From NCBI GenBank assembly GCA_902538445.1, contig CACBFE010000001.1:1-64000 (forward strand): DNA of 64,000 nt. The letters run 5' to 3'. Shown one piece after another: positions 26,568 through 35,615 of this stretch (position 1 is its first letter; the number at the start of each line of letters is the position of its first letter). Source of the stretch: an uncultured Pelagibacteraceae bacterium. GTDB lineage: Bacteria; Pseudomonadota; Alphaproteobacteria; Pelagibacterales; Pelagibacteraceae. A program made the translations under genes and the position numbers. The notes under the pieces are model-generated. The model ran no database searches, had not been told where the DNA came from, and saw only the letters and a program-made list of their open reading frames with translations.

Positions 26568-26985
26568 TTTTTTTCATCATATCTTTTAATTCTGGGGGCA
26601 TATAGTTTTCATCATGTTTTGCTAAAATTCTATCAGCTATAAAAAAAGTTTTATCTTGTAGCTTTCCTTCAGCGACAACACCTTTTTCCTCTGAAAATAG
26701 GTTAGGAACTGTGCCGCTAAAGCTAATATTAAGCTCATTATTAAAATCAGTGATTACAAACTTTATTTCTTCCTCTTTAATAATTAATGAATTTTTTTTA
26801 ACCATTCCACCTACTCTAATTTTTTTATCAAAAATAATATTTTGATTATTTTTTATATCTGTAGGGGATTTAAAATATAAAATATTTTTGCTTAATGATT
26901 GAAGTATAAAAAAAATTCCTGTTACTGAAACTAGTAACGTTATGGCTAAGAGTGATGCTCTTTTTTTTACTTTTTTTGGGAGCAT
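26557..26985 (-). CDS. ccmE: Heme chaperone CcmE
   Basis: Periplasmic chaperone that binds heme covalently through a histidine. N-terminal anchor helix (residues 11-30), OB-fold with VGGMVKK, and the heme-binding His in ILAKHDENYMPPE. 142 residues, normal. It sits between ccmD and ccmF. Confidence 0.95.
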   Translation of the reverse strand: MLPKKVKKRASLLAITLLVSVTGIFFILQSLSKNILYFKSPTDIKNNQNIIFDKKIRVGGMVKKNSLIIKEEEIKFVITDFNNELNISFSGTVPNLFSEEKGVVAEGKLQDKTFFIADRILAKHDENYMPPELKDMMKKNAK

Positions 26986-26993
26986 TAAATGCT

Positions 26994-27227
26994 TTAAATA
27001 GTTTTGCTAGATGAGGATAAAACTTGCGAAGCTATTTTTGAATTCTCGATAACTATTTTCTTTCTCTCAGATGAAAGCTCGTTGATCTCTCTCGCAAAAT
27101 CTCTTTCATACTTTTTTAGTGTTTTGAATGTTTTGTAGTAAAGCAATCCACACGCGATAAAGGTAATTGCGAAAGACCCCCATACAAATAGTCCATAACC
27201 ATTCATTGATAAAAAATTTTGAATCAT
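26994..27227 (-). CDS. ccmD: CcmD-like small membrane protein
   Basis: 77 residues: one N-terminal helix (residues 10-30; GYGLFVWGSFAITF is the recognisable CcmD start) followed by a charged coiled tail. CcmD helps release holo-CcmE from the CcmABC complex. Overlaps ccmC by 4 bp and precedes ccmE. Longer than the E. coli protein at its C-terminus. Identification rests mostly on position and the first helix. Confidence 0.85.
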   Translation of the reverse strand: MIQNFLSMNGYGLFVWGSFAITFIACGLLYYKTFKTLKKYERDFAREINELSSERKKIVIENSKIASQVLSSSSKTI

Positions 27228-27931
27228 AATCTTTTCAAGTTTTTCTTCTTTATTCTAATGATTTCTGTCTTGTATTTCATTAGAAAAATTAGCGCACAAT
27301 ACAATATTAAGACAAAAAACATTAACAATAATGGCATTAACATAGAAGAATGGATTGAGCTCTCTCCAGTTAACTTTATACTGGCGGGTTGATGAAGTGT
27401 GTTCCACCAATCAACGGAGTATTTAATTATAGGAATATTGATTAAACCTATTATCGCAATAATACTAGAAATTTTATTTGCTTTGTTTTCATCAGCAATA
27501 AATTTATGAGTTGAGATAAATCCAATATAAAAAAGAGCAAGGATCAACATTGATGTTATTCTAGCATCCCAAGCCCACCATGTTCCCCATGTTGGTTGGC
27601 CCCAAATAGATCCTGTAACTAATGCCAAGCATGTAAACATAAGGCCAATTGGAGCAATACTCTTAGTTATCAATTTAATGTTTTTAATTTTAAAAATAAA
27701 ATAAGCAATGGACAATATTGAAATTGAGGAAAAAGAAGCTAAACCAATCCATGCTGAAGGAACATGTACATACATTATTCTTACACTATCCCCCTGCAAA
27801 TAATCCGGCGGTGAAAAAATTAGGGCAAAAGAAAGTGCAACTAAGAGTAAAATAAAAAAGATCGAATTTATAAATCCAATCAATCTCTCAATCCAAAAAA
27901 ATATATTGCTTAAGTTTAAAATTTTAAACAT
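27224..27931 (-). CDS. ccmC: Heme transporter CcmC
   Basis: Six-helix membrane protein that loads heme onto CcmE. Conserved WGTWWAWDARITSMLILALFY (WWD domain) and flanking His residues in MYVHVPSAW and NTLHQPASI. 235 residues. First gene of the ccm run; ccmA and ccmB, which commonly lie just upstream, are not here. An inverted repeat lies between it and hspQ. Confidence 0.95.
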   Translation of the reverse strand: MFKILNLSNIFFWIERLIGFINSIFFILLLVALSFALIFSPPDYLQGDSVRIMYVHVPSAWIGLASFSSISILSIAYFIFKIKNIKLITKSIAPIGLMFTCLALVTGSIWGQPTWGTWWAWDARITSMLILALFYIGFISTHKFIADENKANKISSIIAIIGLINIPIIKYSVDWWNTLHQPASIKLTGESSIHSSMLMPLLLMFFVLILYCALIFLMKYKTEIIRIKKKNLKRL

Positions 27932-27979
27932 TTAACTTTGATTACTATAATATTTTTTTTATGTGAAGATGTATTATAG

Positions 27980-28033
27980 GCCCAACCGAGAATTAGGAGG
28001 GAGTCAACTAAAGAAGTATATCCTCAATTGGGC
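27980..28033 (-). promoter_or_regulatory. Long hairpin in the ccmC leader
   Basis: On the minus strand GCCCAATTGAG (28033-28023) pairs with CTCGGTTGGGC (27990-27980): 11 continuous pairs, two of them G-U. On the plus strand those two become A-C mismatches, so the structure favours the minus-strand RNA, i.e. the ccmC side. The 32-nt loop contains CTCCCTCC, resembling an anti-Shine-Dalgarno sequence. A TATAAT (28041-28036) lies directly upstream. No T-run follows, so it is not a simple terminator. No known riboswitch class is recognised. Confidence 0.5.
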
Positions 28034-28109
28034 TTATTATACATTTTCATATTACAAACTCTCTGTGACGGGTATTTGAATAAAAATTGTTAAATTTTAG
28101 GCAGTAAAA

Positions 28110-28433
28110 TTAATTTGAAATTTTAAGATAACTAGATCCTTTTTTTCCTAAGAAAATCTCTTCAATAAGTGGGTGCTTGACTGGCTCTTTTGATTGATCT
28201 AAGAGAAGGTTCTGCTCAGAAACATATGCTTCATATGTTACGTCATTACTTTCAGCTAACAGATGATAAAAAGGTTGGTCTTTTCTTGGCCTTACCTCTT
28301 TAGGAATTGATTGGTACCATTCCTCAGAATTATTAAATTCAAAATCAACATCATATATCACACCTCTAAAATCGAAGTGCCTATGTTTTACTACTTCGCC
28401 TATTGAGAATTTTGCTGTATTACTTTTGGACAT
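28110..28433 (-). CDS. hspQ: Heat shock protein HspQ
   Basis: Small hemimethylated-DNA-binding/YccV-like protein; in enterobacteria it modulates Lon and DnaA stability. Signature FSIGEVVKHRHFDFRGVIYDVD then QPFYHLLAE and YVSEQNLL. 107 residues, normal. It shares a 76-bp divergent intergenic region with yciB. Role in SAR11 is not shown by sequence. Confidence 0.92.
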   Translation of the reverse strand: MSKSNTAKFSIGEVVKHRHFDFRGVIYDVDFEFNNSEEWYQSIPKEVRPRKDQPFYHLLAESNDVTYEAYVSEQNLLLDQSKEPVKHPLIEEIFLGKKGSSYLKISN

Positions 28434-28509
28434 ACCTAATAATTAGTAATTTTTATTCATAAATCAATAACTAATTTAAAAAAAATTTATTATATGCTAA
28501 TAAATATTT

Positions 28510-29055
28510 GTGAATAAATCTTTTTTGAAATTTATTACTGACTTTGGCCCATTATTAATTTTTTTTATTATTTACTATAAAAGTGGCAATGACCTAAGTG
28601 CTGCAATTCCACCTTTAATTATCTCAACTTTGGTCGCAGTTGCAATAATGTATTTTGTAGATAAGAAAATTCCTTATGTGCCCTTAGTTGGGGCAATAGT
28701 TATTTCTCTATTTGGGGGATTAACATTATATTTTGATAATCCAATTTTTATTTATATGAAGCCTACGATTGTAAATCTAATATTTGCAGCTACACTTCTT
28801 ATAAGTAAATCATTTTTTGACAAAAATTTTTTGAAATTTTTTTTACAAACTGCCTTTCAGTTAAACGAAGAAGGGTGGGAGAAACTTAACTCTAGATGGG
28901 CTTACTTTTTTATTTTTTTAGCTTTATTAAATGAAATTGTTTGGCGCACACAACCAGAAACAACTTGGGTAAATTTTAAAGTTTGGGGAATGCTACCTAT
29001 CACGATAATCTTTACAGCAATACAGATTCCACTAATTAACAAATATAAAATATGA
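28510..29055 (+). CDS. yciB: Inner-membrane septation protein A (YciB/IspZ)
   Basis: 181-residue membrane protein with about five helices; FGPLLIFFIIYYK near the start and LNEEGWEKLNSRWAYFF in the cytoplasmic part are family marks. Involved in envelope integrity/septation in other bacteria; intracellular mechanism not defined. It begins with GTG and its stop overlaps the ATG of the next gene (ATGA). Confidence 0.92.
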   Translation: MNKSFLKFITDFGPLLIFFIIYYKSGNDLSAAIPPLIISTLVAVAIMYFVDKKIPYVPLVGAIVISLFGGLTLYFDNPIFIYMKPTIVNLIFAATLLISKSFFDKNFLKFFLQTAFQLNEEGWEKLNSRWAYFFIFLALLNEIVWRTQPETTWVNFKVWGMLPITIIFTAIQIPLINKYKI

Positions 29056-29399
29056 ATAATATTAGACTAATAATAAATAACGAACACTTTAAAAGTGAAA
29101 AAGAAAAATTTTTTATTAAAAAAGAATTACAAAGCATTCTAAACTTGTACGCAAAAATGGTTTCAAATGGATCATGGAAAGATTACTCATTTACGTCTGG
29201 AGTAAAAGAAGTATCTTTTAATGTTTATCAAAGAGCCTCCGATAAGCCAGTATTAAGAATTTTAAAAAATTTAAAGCCAAAATACTTAAATGAAAAATAT
29301 CTAATTAAAGACAAGAATGGTATTATTTTAAAAAAATCTGAAAATTTAAATCTTTTAATCAATAAAACTAGTTGGAATAAGTTGAGGCTGGTAAAATAG
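29052..29399 (+). CDS. DUF2794 family protein
   Basis: 115 residues. FIKKELQSILNLYAKMVSNGSWKDYSF followed by FNVYQRASDKPVLRILK and a closing SENLNLLINK segment match the alphaproteobacterial DUF2794 family, whose function is unknown. Overlaps yciB by 4 bp, so probably coupled. No signal peptide; likely cytoplasmic. Confidence 0.85.
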   Translation: MNNIRLIINNEHFKSEKEKFFIKKELQSILNLYAKMVSNGSWKDYSFTSGVKEVSFNVYQRASDKPVLRILKNLKPKYLNEKYLIKDKNGIILKKSENLNLLINKTSWNKLRLVK

Positions 29400-30152
29400 T
29401 TATCTTCTTTGACCAAAAAGTCTCAAGAGCATTATAAATAAATTTATAAAGTCTAAGTACAACGTTAAAGCTCCCATGACTGCTTTTTTACCAATCATTT
29501 CACCGCTGTCGCTTACTAAATACATGTTTTTGATTTTCTGTGTATCATAGGCGGTTAATCCTACAAAAAATAAAACACCAATTATTGAAATCACAAAGTA
29601 CATCATAGTTGATTTCATAAAAATATTTACCAGTGATGCAATTATTATTCCGAATAAACCCATCATTAGAAAAGATCCTAGTTTAGTGAGGTCTTTCTTA
29701 GTTGTATATCCATATATGCTCATTGCTCCAAATGTACCTGCAGTTATGAAAAAAACTCTTGTTATGCTTGTTCCTGTGTACATTAAAAAAATTGATGAAA
29801 GTGATGCGCCCATTAATGCCGCAAAGATCCAAAAAGCTGTTTGCGCTTTTGCTGCAGACATTTTTGCAATTCCAAAACTCATATAAAAAACTATTGCTAA
29901 AGGAGCTAACATTATGACCCATTTAAGTCCCGACGCATATATTGCGTTTCCAAAATTTGTTAAGCCTATTATTTGTCCTTCATTAGAAGTAACTACGGCC
30001 ATTTTAAAAAATGCGAGAGCTATAAAACCGGTTAATAGAACACCTGAAGCCATGTAGTTATAGACTTTAAGCATGTAAGAACGTAAACCCTGATCTATAA
30101 TTGCTTCAGAAGCCGACGATCTTACTGTTGATGTTTGTTTGTTAAATTCCAT
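29400..30152 (-). CDS. Bax inhibitor-1 / YbhL family membrane protein
   Basis: Seven hydrophobic segments in 250 residues, with family motifs RSYMLKVYNYMASGVLLTG at the start and GLTAYDTQKIKNMYL near the C-terminal helix. Members leak calcium or protons; YccA-type relatives interact with FtsH. It ends one base after the convergent DUF2794 stop. Physiological role unknown here. Confidence 0.92.
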   Translation of the reverse strand: MEFNKQTSTVRSSASEAIIDQGLRSYMLKVYNYMASGVLLTGFIALAFFKMAVVTSNEGQIIGLTNFGNAIYASGLKWVIMLAPLAIVFYMSFGIAKMSAAKAQTAFWIFAALMGASLSSIFLMYTGTSITRVFFITAGTFGAMSIYGYTTKKDLTKLGSFLMMGLFGIIIASLVNIFMKSTMMYFVISIIGVLFFVGLTAYDTQKIKNMYLVSDSGEMIGKKAVMGALTLYLDFINLFIMLLRLFGQRR

Positions 30153-30230
30153 AGGATATATATATGTTTTTTTATAAACTTTTCAATAGTCAAAAATTGA
30201 CCTAAAAAAGAGCTGTAAATATTAATTTTT

Positions 30231-31268
30231 ATGAAATTTAGAAAACTCGGAACTACAGACATTGATGTGAGTTTAATTTGTCTGGGTACTATGACATGGG
30301 GAACTCAAAATACTGAGAAAGATGCTTTTGAGCAAATGGACTACGCGGTATCGAAAGGAATAAATTTTTTTGATACAGCGGAACTTTACTCTGTTCCACC
30401 AACTTCGGAGTCCTTTGGCAAAACTGAAATAATGATTGGTAATTGGTTCCAAAAAAGAAAAAATAGAGATAAAATTATTTTAGCTTCCAAAGTTTCTGGA
30501 CCAGGATGTAGCTGGATAAGAGGTGGAGGAAACAATTTTGATGAAAAAAAAATTGGGGAAGCTATTGATGGTAGTTTAAAACGATTAAAAACTGATTATA
30601 TTGATTTATATCAACTACACTGGCCTGAAAGATCTACAAATTATTTTGGTAATAGAGATTTTCTTTATAATAATAAAGAAGGAAATTGGAATAGCTTTGA
30701 AGATATACTAGAGGCTTTAGAAAAATTTGTTAAAAGTGGCAAGATTAGGCATATCGGTATGTCTAATGAAACTCCATACGGGTTATCTAGGTATCTTGAA
30801 ATCTCAAAAAATAAAGGCGCTCCAAGGATGATGTCTGTCCAAAATCCATACAACTTGGTAAACAGAACTTATGAAATAGGTATGTCAGAAATCTCTATTA
30901 GGGAAAAATGTGGTTTGCTTGTTTATTACCCTCTTGCAGCTGGAGCACTTTCTGGCAAATATAGGAATGGTAAAATGCCTAAAGACTCAAGAATGGCACT
31001 CTTCAAAGGTTGGGAGAGACATTTAAATCCTTTAGCTATGAAGGCCTATGATAAATATTTTAAACTTGCCAAAGATTTTAACTTAACAATGGTTCAGCTA
31101 GCTCAGTCTTTTGTAAATTCTAGACCATTCGTAACAAGTAATATTATTGGGGCAACAACTATGGATCAACTTAAAGAGAATGTTGAAAGTATTAATATAG
31201 AATTTACGGATGAGATGATGGATAAAGTAAATGAAATCCATAACAACAACCCTAATCCATCACCTTAA
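30231..31268 (+). CDS. Aldo/keto reductase, Tas-like
   Basis: NADPH-dependent (beta/alpha)8 oxidoreductase, 345 residues. Catalytic Asp and Tyr in FFDTAELYSVPP, Lys in LASKVSG, His in LYQLHWPER; C-terminal cofactor site SNIIGATTMDQLKEN. Closest in style to E. coli Tas. Substrate unknown. Separated from the BI-1 gene by a short divergent promoter region. Confidence 0.92.
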   Translation: MKFRKLGTTDIDVSLICLGTMTWGTQNTEKDAFEQMDYAVSKGINFFDTAELYSVPPTSESFGKTEIMIGNWFQKRKNRDKIILASKVSGPGCSWIRGGGNNFDEKKIGEAIDGSLKRLKTDYIDLYQLHWPERSTNYFGNRDFLYNNKEGNWNSFEDILEALEKFVKSGKIRHIGMSNETPYGLSRYLEISKNKGAPRMMSVQNPYNLVNRTYEIGMSEISIREKCGLLVYYPLAAGALSGKYRNGKMPKDSRMALFKGWERHLNPLAMKAYDKYFKLAKDFNLTMVQLAQSFVNSRPFVTSNIIGATTMDQLKENVESINIEFTDEMMDKVNEIHNNNPNPSP

Positions 31269-31309
31269 TCGAGCGTTGAAATCAGATTTATTTAGTATAA
31301 AAGCGAACT

Positions 31310-31810
31310 ATGATGGTCAAAAAATTTTTTATAATATTTATCCTTTCAATTTTTTCTTTTAACGCTTTTGCTAATACCCCAAGGTCTACTGGCAAGTATA
31401 AAAATTGGGAGAGTTTTGTTGCAGAAACAGAAAAAGGTAAAATTTGTTTTGCTCAAACTGTTCCTACTAAGAGAGCTCCGGGAGCAATTCAAAGAGAGCA
31501 ATCTAAGTTGTTTGTCACGTTTAGACCTGGTGAGAATATTAAAGACGAAGTTAGTGTCACAAGTGGCCACGATTATAAAAGCTCTACTGTTACAGCTAGC
31601 TCAGGAAAAAAAAGGTATTCCTTTTTCTCGCAAAAAAATTTTGCTTGGCTACTAGATGATCAAGAAGAAAGAAATTTTATTAAATTAATGAAAAGAGCAA
31701 CAAATCTTATTGTTAAAGCTAGAACAACAAAAGGTGCGGAAACTACTGATCATTATTCAATGATGGGATTTACGAAAGCATATAACACCGCAAAAAAATC
31801 CTGCGGCTAG
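31310..31810 (+). CDS. Invasion-associated locus B (IalB)-like secreted protein
   Basis: 166 residues with a signal peptide ending near AFA-NT (about residue 22). Pattern W...G..C.., VTFRPGEN, WLLDDQEERNFIKLMKRA, an Arg/Lys-Thr-Thr-Lys-Gly segment, DHYSMMGFTKAYNTAKKSC matches the IalB family of periplasmic/outer proteins. Despite the name it is widespread in free-living alphaproteobacteria. Two cysteines probably form a disulfide. It ends immediately before the ATG of argG, so both are likely on one mRNA. Confidence 0.82.
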   Translation: MMVKKFFIIFILSIFSFNAFANTPRSTGKYKNWESFVAETEKGKICFAQTVPTKRAPGAIQREQSKLFVTFRPGENIKDEVSVTSGHDYKSSTVTASSGKKRYSFFSQKNFAWLLDDQEERNFIKLMKRATNLIVKARTTKGAETTDHYSMMGFTKAYNTAKKSCG

Positions 31811-32995
31811 ATGAAGAAAATTGTATTAGCTTACTCAGGTGGATTAGATACCTCAATTATTTTAAGATGGTTGCAAGAAAATTACAGAGCAGAGGTAATT
31901 GCTTATACATCAGATATTGGCCAAGAGATTGATAAAAAAAAAATTATAACTAACGCAAAAAATCTCGGAGTAAAAAAAATAATAATTGAAGATTTAAAAA
32001 ATATTTTTGTAAAAGACTACGTATTTCCGATGATAAGAGCACATGCTGTTTATGAAGGTATTTATTTACTTGGCACATCAATTGCTAGACCTTTAATAGC
32101 TAAAAGACAAATTGCAATTGCAAAAAAATTTAAAGCTTACGCAGTATCTCATGGAGCTACAGGTAAAGGAAATGATCAGGTTAGATTTGAACTCGGTTAT
32201 GCTTTTTTTGGTGGAAAAAAAATTAAAACTATTGCGCCTTGGAGAGAGTGGAAATTACAATCTAGAGCAGACTTAATTAAATATGCAAAAAAAAATAATA
32301 TTCCAATTCCTAAAGACAAAAAAGGTGCTCCACCTTTCTCTATTGATGATAATATTTTTCATACCTCTACCGAGGGTAAAGTTTTAGAAAATCCAAAAAA
32401 TTCTGCACCAGAACTTATTTTTCAAAGAACTGTTTCACCGGAGAAAGCTCCAAATAAAAAAACGAGAGTAAAGATTACATTTAAAAATAGTGACCCAATA
32501 GCTGTAAATGGAAAAAGATTAAGGCCTGATAGACTTTTAGACAAATTGAATATTCTTGCTGGTAGAAATGGCGTTGGAAGAGTAGATCTTGTTGAAAATA
32601 GATTTATTGGCATTAAATCAAGAGGTGTTTACGAAACACCAGGTGGAACTTTGTTGTATGTTGCACATAGAGCGATGGAGTCGGTGACCTTAGATAAAAA
32701 GACTACCCACGATAAAGAGAGAGTAATGCCTGAATATGCTGAATTAGTTTACAATGGATATTGGTTTTCAAAAAAAAGAATAAAGCTGCAAAAAATAATT
32801 GATAAAAAAAGAAATCAAGTTTCTGGTGAAATAGTTTTAAGCTTGTACAAAGGAAATATAACAATTCTGTCAAGGAGAACAAAGAACAAAGCCTATTCAA
32901 TGAAAAAAGTTTCTTTTGAAGAAAATAAAACCTTCAATAAGAAAAAAGTTGAAAAATTTATTAAATTTCATTCTAAACAGTTAAACAAAGGTTAA
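31811..32995 (+). CDS. argG: Argininosuccinate synthase
   Basis: ATP-dependent condensation of citrulline and aspartate in arginine synthesis. PP-loop AYSGGLDTSIILRWL at the N-terminus, GATGKGNDQVRFE, and APWREWKL. 394 residues, normal. No intergenic space after the IalB-like gene. No argH is visible nearby. Confidence 0.97.
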   Translation: MKKIVLAYSGGLDTSIILRWLQENYRAEVIAYTSDIGQEIDKKKIITNAKNLGVKKIIIEDLKNIFVKDYVFPMIRAHAVYEGIYLLGTSIARPLIAKRQIAIAKKFKAYAVSHGATGKGNDQVRFELGYAFFGGKKIKTIAPWREWKLQSRADLIKYAKKNNIPIPKDKKGAPPFSIDDNIFHTSTEGKVLENPKNSAPELIFQRTVSPEKAPNKKTRVKITFKNSDPIAVNGKRLRPDRLLDKLNILAGRNGVGRVDLVENRFIGIKSRGVYETPGGTLLYVAHRAMESVTLDKKTTHDKERVMPEYAELVYNGYWFSKKRIKLQKIIDKKRNQVSGEIVLSLYKGNITILSRRTKNKAYSMKKVSFEENKTFNKKKVEKFIKFHSKQLNKG

Positions 32996-33017
32996 ATTTT
33001 TGATACAATACTTTTAG

Positions 33018-33404
33018 ATGAATAATTCGATTCGAAATATACAACTAGTTGCTGTTGTAGTTGTCCTAATCTCTACTATCATTGCTTTCTTTTTAGAGAT
33101 GAAAGAAATGTATGAAAATAGGGATATAACTTTAGCAGACCTGCTTTTGATGTTCATCTACATAGAGGTTATTGGATTAGTTAGATCTTATTGGGAAACG
33201 AGAGCAGTTAGAATTACTTACCCTTTAGTAATTGCAATAACAGCTTTAGCCCGATTTATTATATTGCAAGATAAAGAAAGTGATCCAACAAACTTAATTT
33301 ACATTTCAGTTGCGATTCTAATAGTAGCTTTAGCTACTGTAATAATTAGATTTAGAAATAGTAAATACTTAAAAATTGATAAATCAAAATCTAACGAGCT
33401 TTAA
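33018..33404 (+). CDS. PsiE-like (phosphate-starvation-inducible E) membrane protein
   Basis: 128 residues with four hydrophobic helices (about 9-26, 40-57, 68-84 and 94-111); MFIYIEVIGLVRSYWE with acidic residues in the second helix and TALARFIILQ resemble PsiE. Function unknown in the family. It overlaps the convergent folD by 14 bp. Confidence 0.75.
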   Translation: MNNSIRNIQLVAVVVVLISTIIAFFLEMKEMYENRDITLADLLLMFIYIEVIGLVRSYWETRAVRITYPLVIAITALARFIILQDKESDPTNLIYISVAILIVALATVIIRFRNSKYLKIDKSKSNEL

Positions 33405-34230
33405 AACAATCCAAGGTATTTTTTAGCAAACAAGCAATGGTCATTGGTCCTACCCCACCAGGAACCGGAGTTATAGCTTTAGATTTTTCTTTTACAGCAT
33501 CAAAATCAACATCCCCTACAATTTTATCTCCCACTTTATTTATTCCTACATCAATAACTATTGAGTTTTTTTTTACCCAATCTTCTTTTACTAATTTAGC
33601 TACTCCAACCGCAGCAACAAGGATATCAGCCTTTAAACACTCTTGTTTTAAATCTTTCGTTTTTGAATGAACAATTGTAACAGTACAATTTTCTTTTAAA
33701 AGTAATTGAGCCATAGGTTTACCATTTAAATTTGATCTACCAATTATAACTGCATGTTTTCCTGATAAATTTTTTTCAACTTTTTTTATCAAATACAAGC
33801 ATCCTAAAGGCGTGCAAGGAACTAAAGCATGATGTCCAGATGAAAGGTTGCCAACATTCATAGGATGAAATCCGTCCACATCTTTTTTAGGACTTACAGC
33901 ATTTATAATTTTTTCCTTATTAATTTGAGGAGGCAAAGGTAGCTGAACTAGTATACCCGAAACATCGATATCATTATTAAGATCTTCAATCTTTTTTAAA
34001 ACTTCTTCTTCTTTAACTTCTTTGGAGTATCTCACAACATTTGAATTAATTCCGACTTCTTTGGCGCTTTTTTCTTTGTTCTTAACATAAATCTGGCTTG
34101 GCGCAAAATCACCAATTAATATGACGGTTAATCCAGGAACTTTATTATCTTTAGATTTTAATGACTCAATTTCTTTTTTGATCTCTTGTCTTAAAATTTC
34201 AGCTTCTTTTTTTCCATCAATAATCATCAT
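33391..34230 (-). CDS. folD: Methylenetetrahydrofolate dehydrogenase/cyclohydrolase
   Basis: Bifunctional one-carbon enzyme producing 10-formyl-THF. Catalytic Lys in IYVKNKEKSAKEVG, GILVQLPLPPQI, KDVDGFHPMNVG, VIGRSNLNGKP and C-terminal TPVPGGVGPMTIACLL. 279 residues. Overlaps yggT by one base. Its product is used by purH in this window. Confidence 0.97.
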   Translation of the reverse strand: MMIIDGKKEAEILRQEIKKEIESLKSKDNKVPGLTVILIGDFAPSQIYVKNKEKSAKEVGINSNVVRYSKEVKEEEVLKKIEDLNNDIDVSGILVQLPLPPQINKEKIINAVSPKKDVDGFHPMNVGNLSSGHHALVPCTPLGCLYLIKKVEKNLSGKHAVIIGRSNLNGKPMAQLLLKENCTVTIVHSKTKDLKQECLKADILVAAVGVAKLVKEDWVKKNSIVIDVGINKVGDKIVGDVDFDAVKEKSKAITPVPGGVGPMTIACLLKNTLDCFKAR

Positions 34231-34520
34231 TAAAATAAGCTTGGGGCAAACATTTCAAAAATAAAATTTCTTAAAAACATTAGTGCTAAAATTAATATTA
34301 CAGGAGAAATATCTATCGAACCTAAATTGGGCAGAAATCGTCTTATATAGTTTAAAGGTGGGGCAGTTAATCTGTAAGAAAAATCAAGAACTGCATAAAC
34401 AAACCTATTTCCAGTGTTTAAAACGTTAAATGCAACTAACCAACTTATAACTGCGTTTATGATTAATATCCAAATGTAAAGAGTAATTACATTATCAAAC
34501 AGTATTAAAACTGACTTCAT
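34230..34520 (-). CDS. yggT: YggT family membrane protein
   Basis: 96 residues with two or three helices; IINAVISWL and the YRLTAPPLNYIRRFLPNLG linker followed by DISPVILILALMFLRNFI are typical. Linked to osmotic or division functions in other organisms, without a defined activity. Overlaps both folD and the MscS gene by a few bases. Confidence 0.9.
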   Translation of the reverse strand: MKSVLILFDNVITLYIWILIINAVISWLVAFNVLNTGNRFVYAVLDFSYRLTAPPLNYIRRFLPNLGSIDISPVILILALMFLRNFIFEMFAPSLF

Positions 34521-35611
34521 GAATTTTTCTCCACATAAACCGATGTGCTTGGGAACGCAAATGAAGCTTTATTTTTTTCTACAATGTTTTTAATCTCTAA
34601 AGCCAAAGTATCTTTTACATTAAGCCACTCTTGGAATTGCCTTGTTTTTGTAAAACAAATTAGTCTAATATCTATAGAGCTTGCAGCAAATTGATCTATT
34701 TTAACTGATAACAAAGTGTCCTCAGATTTAACGAAATCATCATTTTTTTTAATATAGTCTTCAATTTCTTTTTTAATATTTTTTAGTTGTTCGCTAGAAG
34801 TTCGATATTCTAAACCAATCATCCAATTAATTCTTCTGTTTGTTGTTTGAGTATTGTTAATCACTGCATTCTCAGCAAATTGAAAATTTGGAATCGTTGC
34901 TAGAGATTTATCAAATCTTCTTACTACAGTTGATCTAAAGCCGATACTCTCTACAGTTCCTTCAATTACTCCCTCTACGTAAATCCAATCACCAACTTGA
35001 AATCTTCTCTCAACTAAAACTAATATGCCTGAGATTAAGTTTTTAAATAAATCTTGAGCTCCAAGTGCTACCGCTACACCAAATAAACCTAAACCAGCAA
35101 TGATGGGGCCAATTTTTATTCCCCATAGTTCGAGAACAGCTGCGGCTCCCAATATGAAAATTAAAACTTTTATGGCTTTTATAATCCAATTGATTAAATC
35201 TTTTGAAAGTAGACCTCCAACCGATTTGATAACCACTGATAAAGGTCCAATGACTTGATGAAATGTCCAAAATATTAAAATAGTTATTAAAGATCGATTG
35301 ATATTTTCTAAAAATTCAGCTGCTTGTGTTTCAACACTTAAATAACTTGTTGAGACAAAAAATCCTAAAACCACTGGAAAGAACTTTGCTGGCCCTTCCA
35401 TTGAAAAAACAAGAGAGTTATCAAAATTATTTGTAGATTTTGACACGTAATTTTCTAATCTTTTGACTACAAACTTTGAAAAAACACCCCTTAAAAATAA
35501 AAAAAATAAAAAAATTAGCAATGCAATTATTATCTCTGAAATATTAATTCCAGATATGCCTTTGTTCCATACATCAAAAAATAAATTTTTAAAATTTTGT
35601 AGAACTTCCAT
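34517..35611 (-). CDS. MscS-type mechanosensitive ion channel
   Basis: 364 residues: three or four N-terminal helices, then the pore helix and beta domain (LGLFGVAVALGAQDLFKNLI, ERRFQVGDWIYV, GTVESIGFRSTVVRRFD). It releases solutes on hypo-osmotic shock. The Gly/Ala pattern of the pore helix is well kept. Coupled to yggT by a 4-bp overlap, 4 bp after hemD. Confidence 0.92.
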   Translation of the reverse strand: MEVLQNFKNLFFDVWNKGISGINISEIIIALLIFLFFLFLRGVFSKFVVKRLENYVSKSTNNFDNSLVFSMEGPAKFFPVVLGFFVSTSYLSVETQAAEFLENINRSLITILIFWTFHQVIGPLSVVIKSVGGLLSKDLINWIIKAIKVLIFILGAAAVLELWGIKIGPIIAGLGLFGVAVALGAQDLFKNLISGILVLVERRFQVGDWIYVEGVIEGTVESIGFRSTVVRRFDKSLATIPNFQFAENAVINNTQTTNRRINWMIGLEYRTSSEQLKNIKKEIEDYIKKNDDFVKSEDTLLSVKIDQFAASSIDIRLICFTKTRQFQEWLNVKDTLALEIKNIVEKNKASFAFPSTSVYVEKNS

Positions 35612-35615
35612 ATGT

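Noticed and set aside
27991-28022. Plus-strand ribosome site (AGGAGGGAG) for a small gene
   Set aside because: No start codon follows at a suitable distance and no open frame continues; it is the complement of the hairpin loop.
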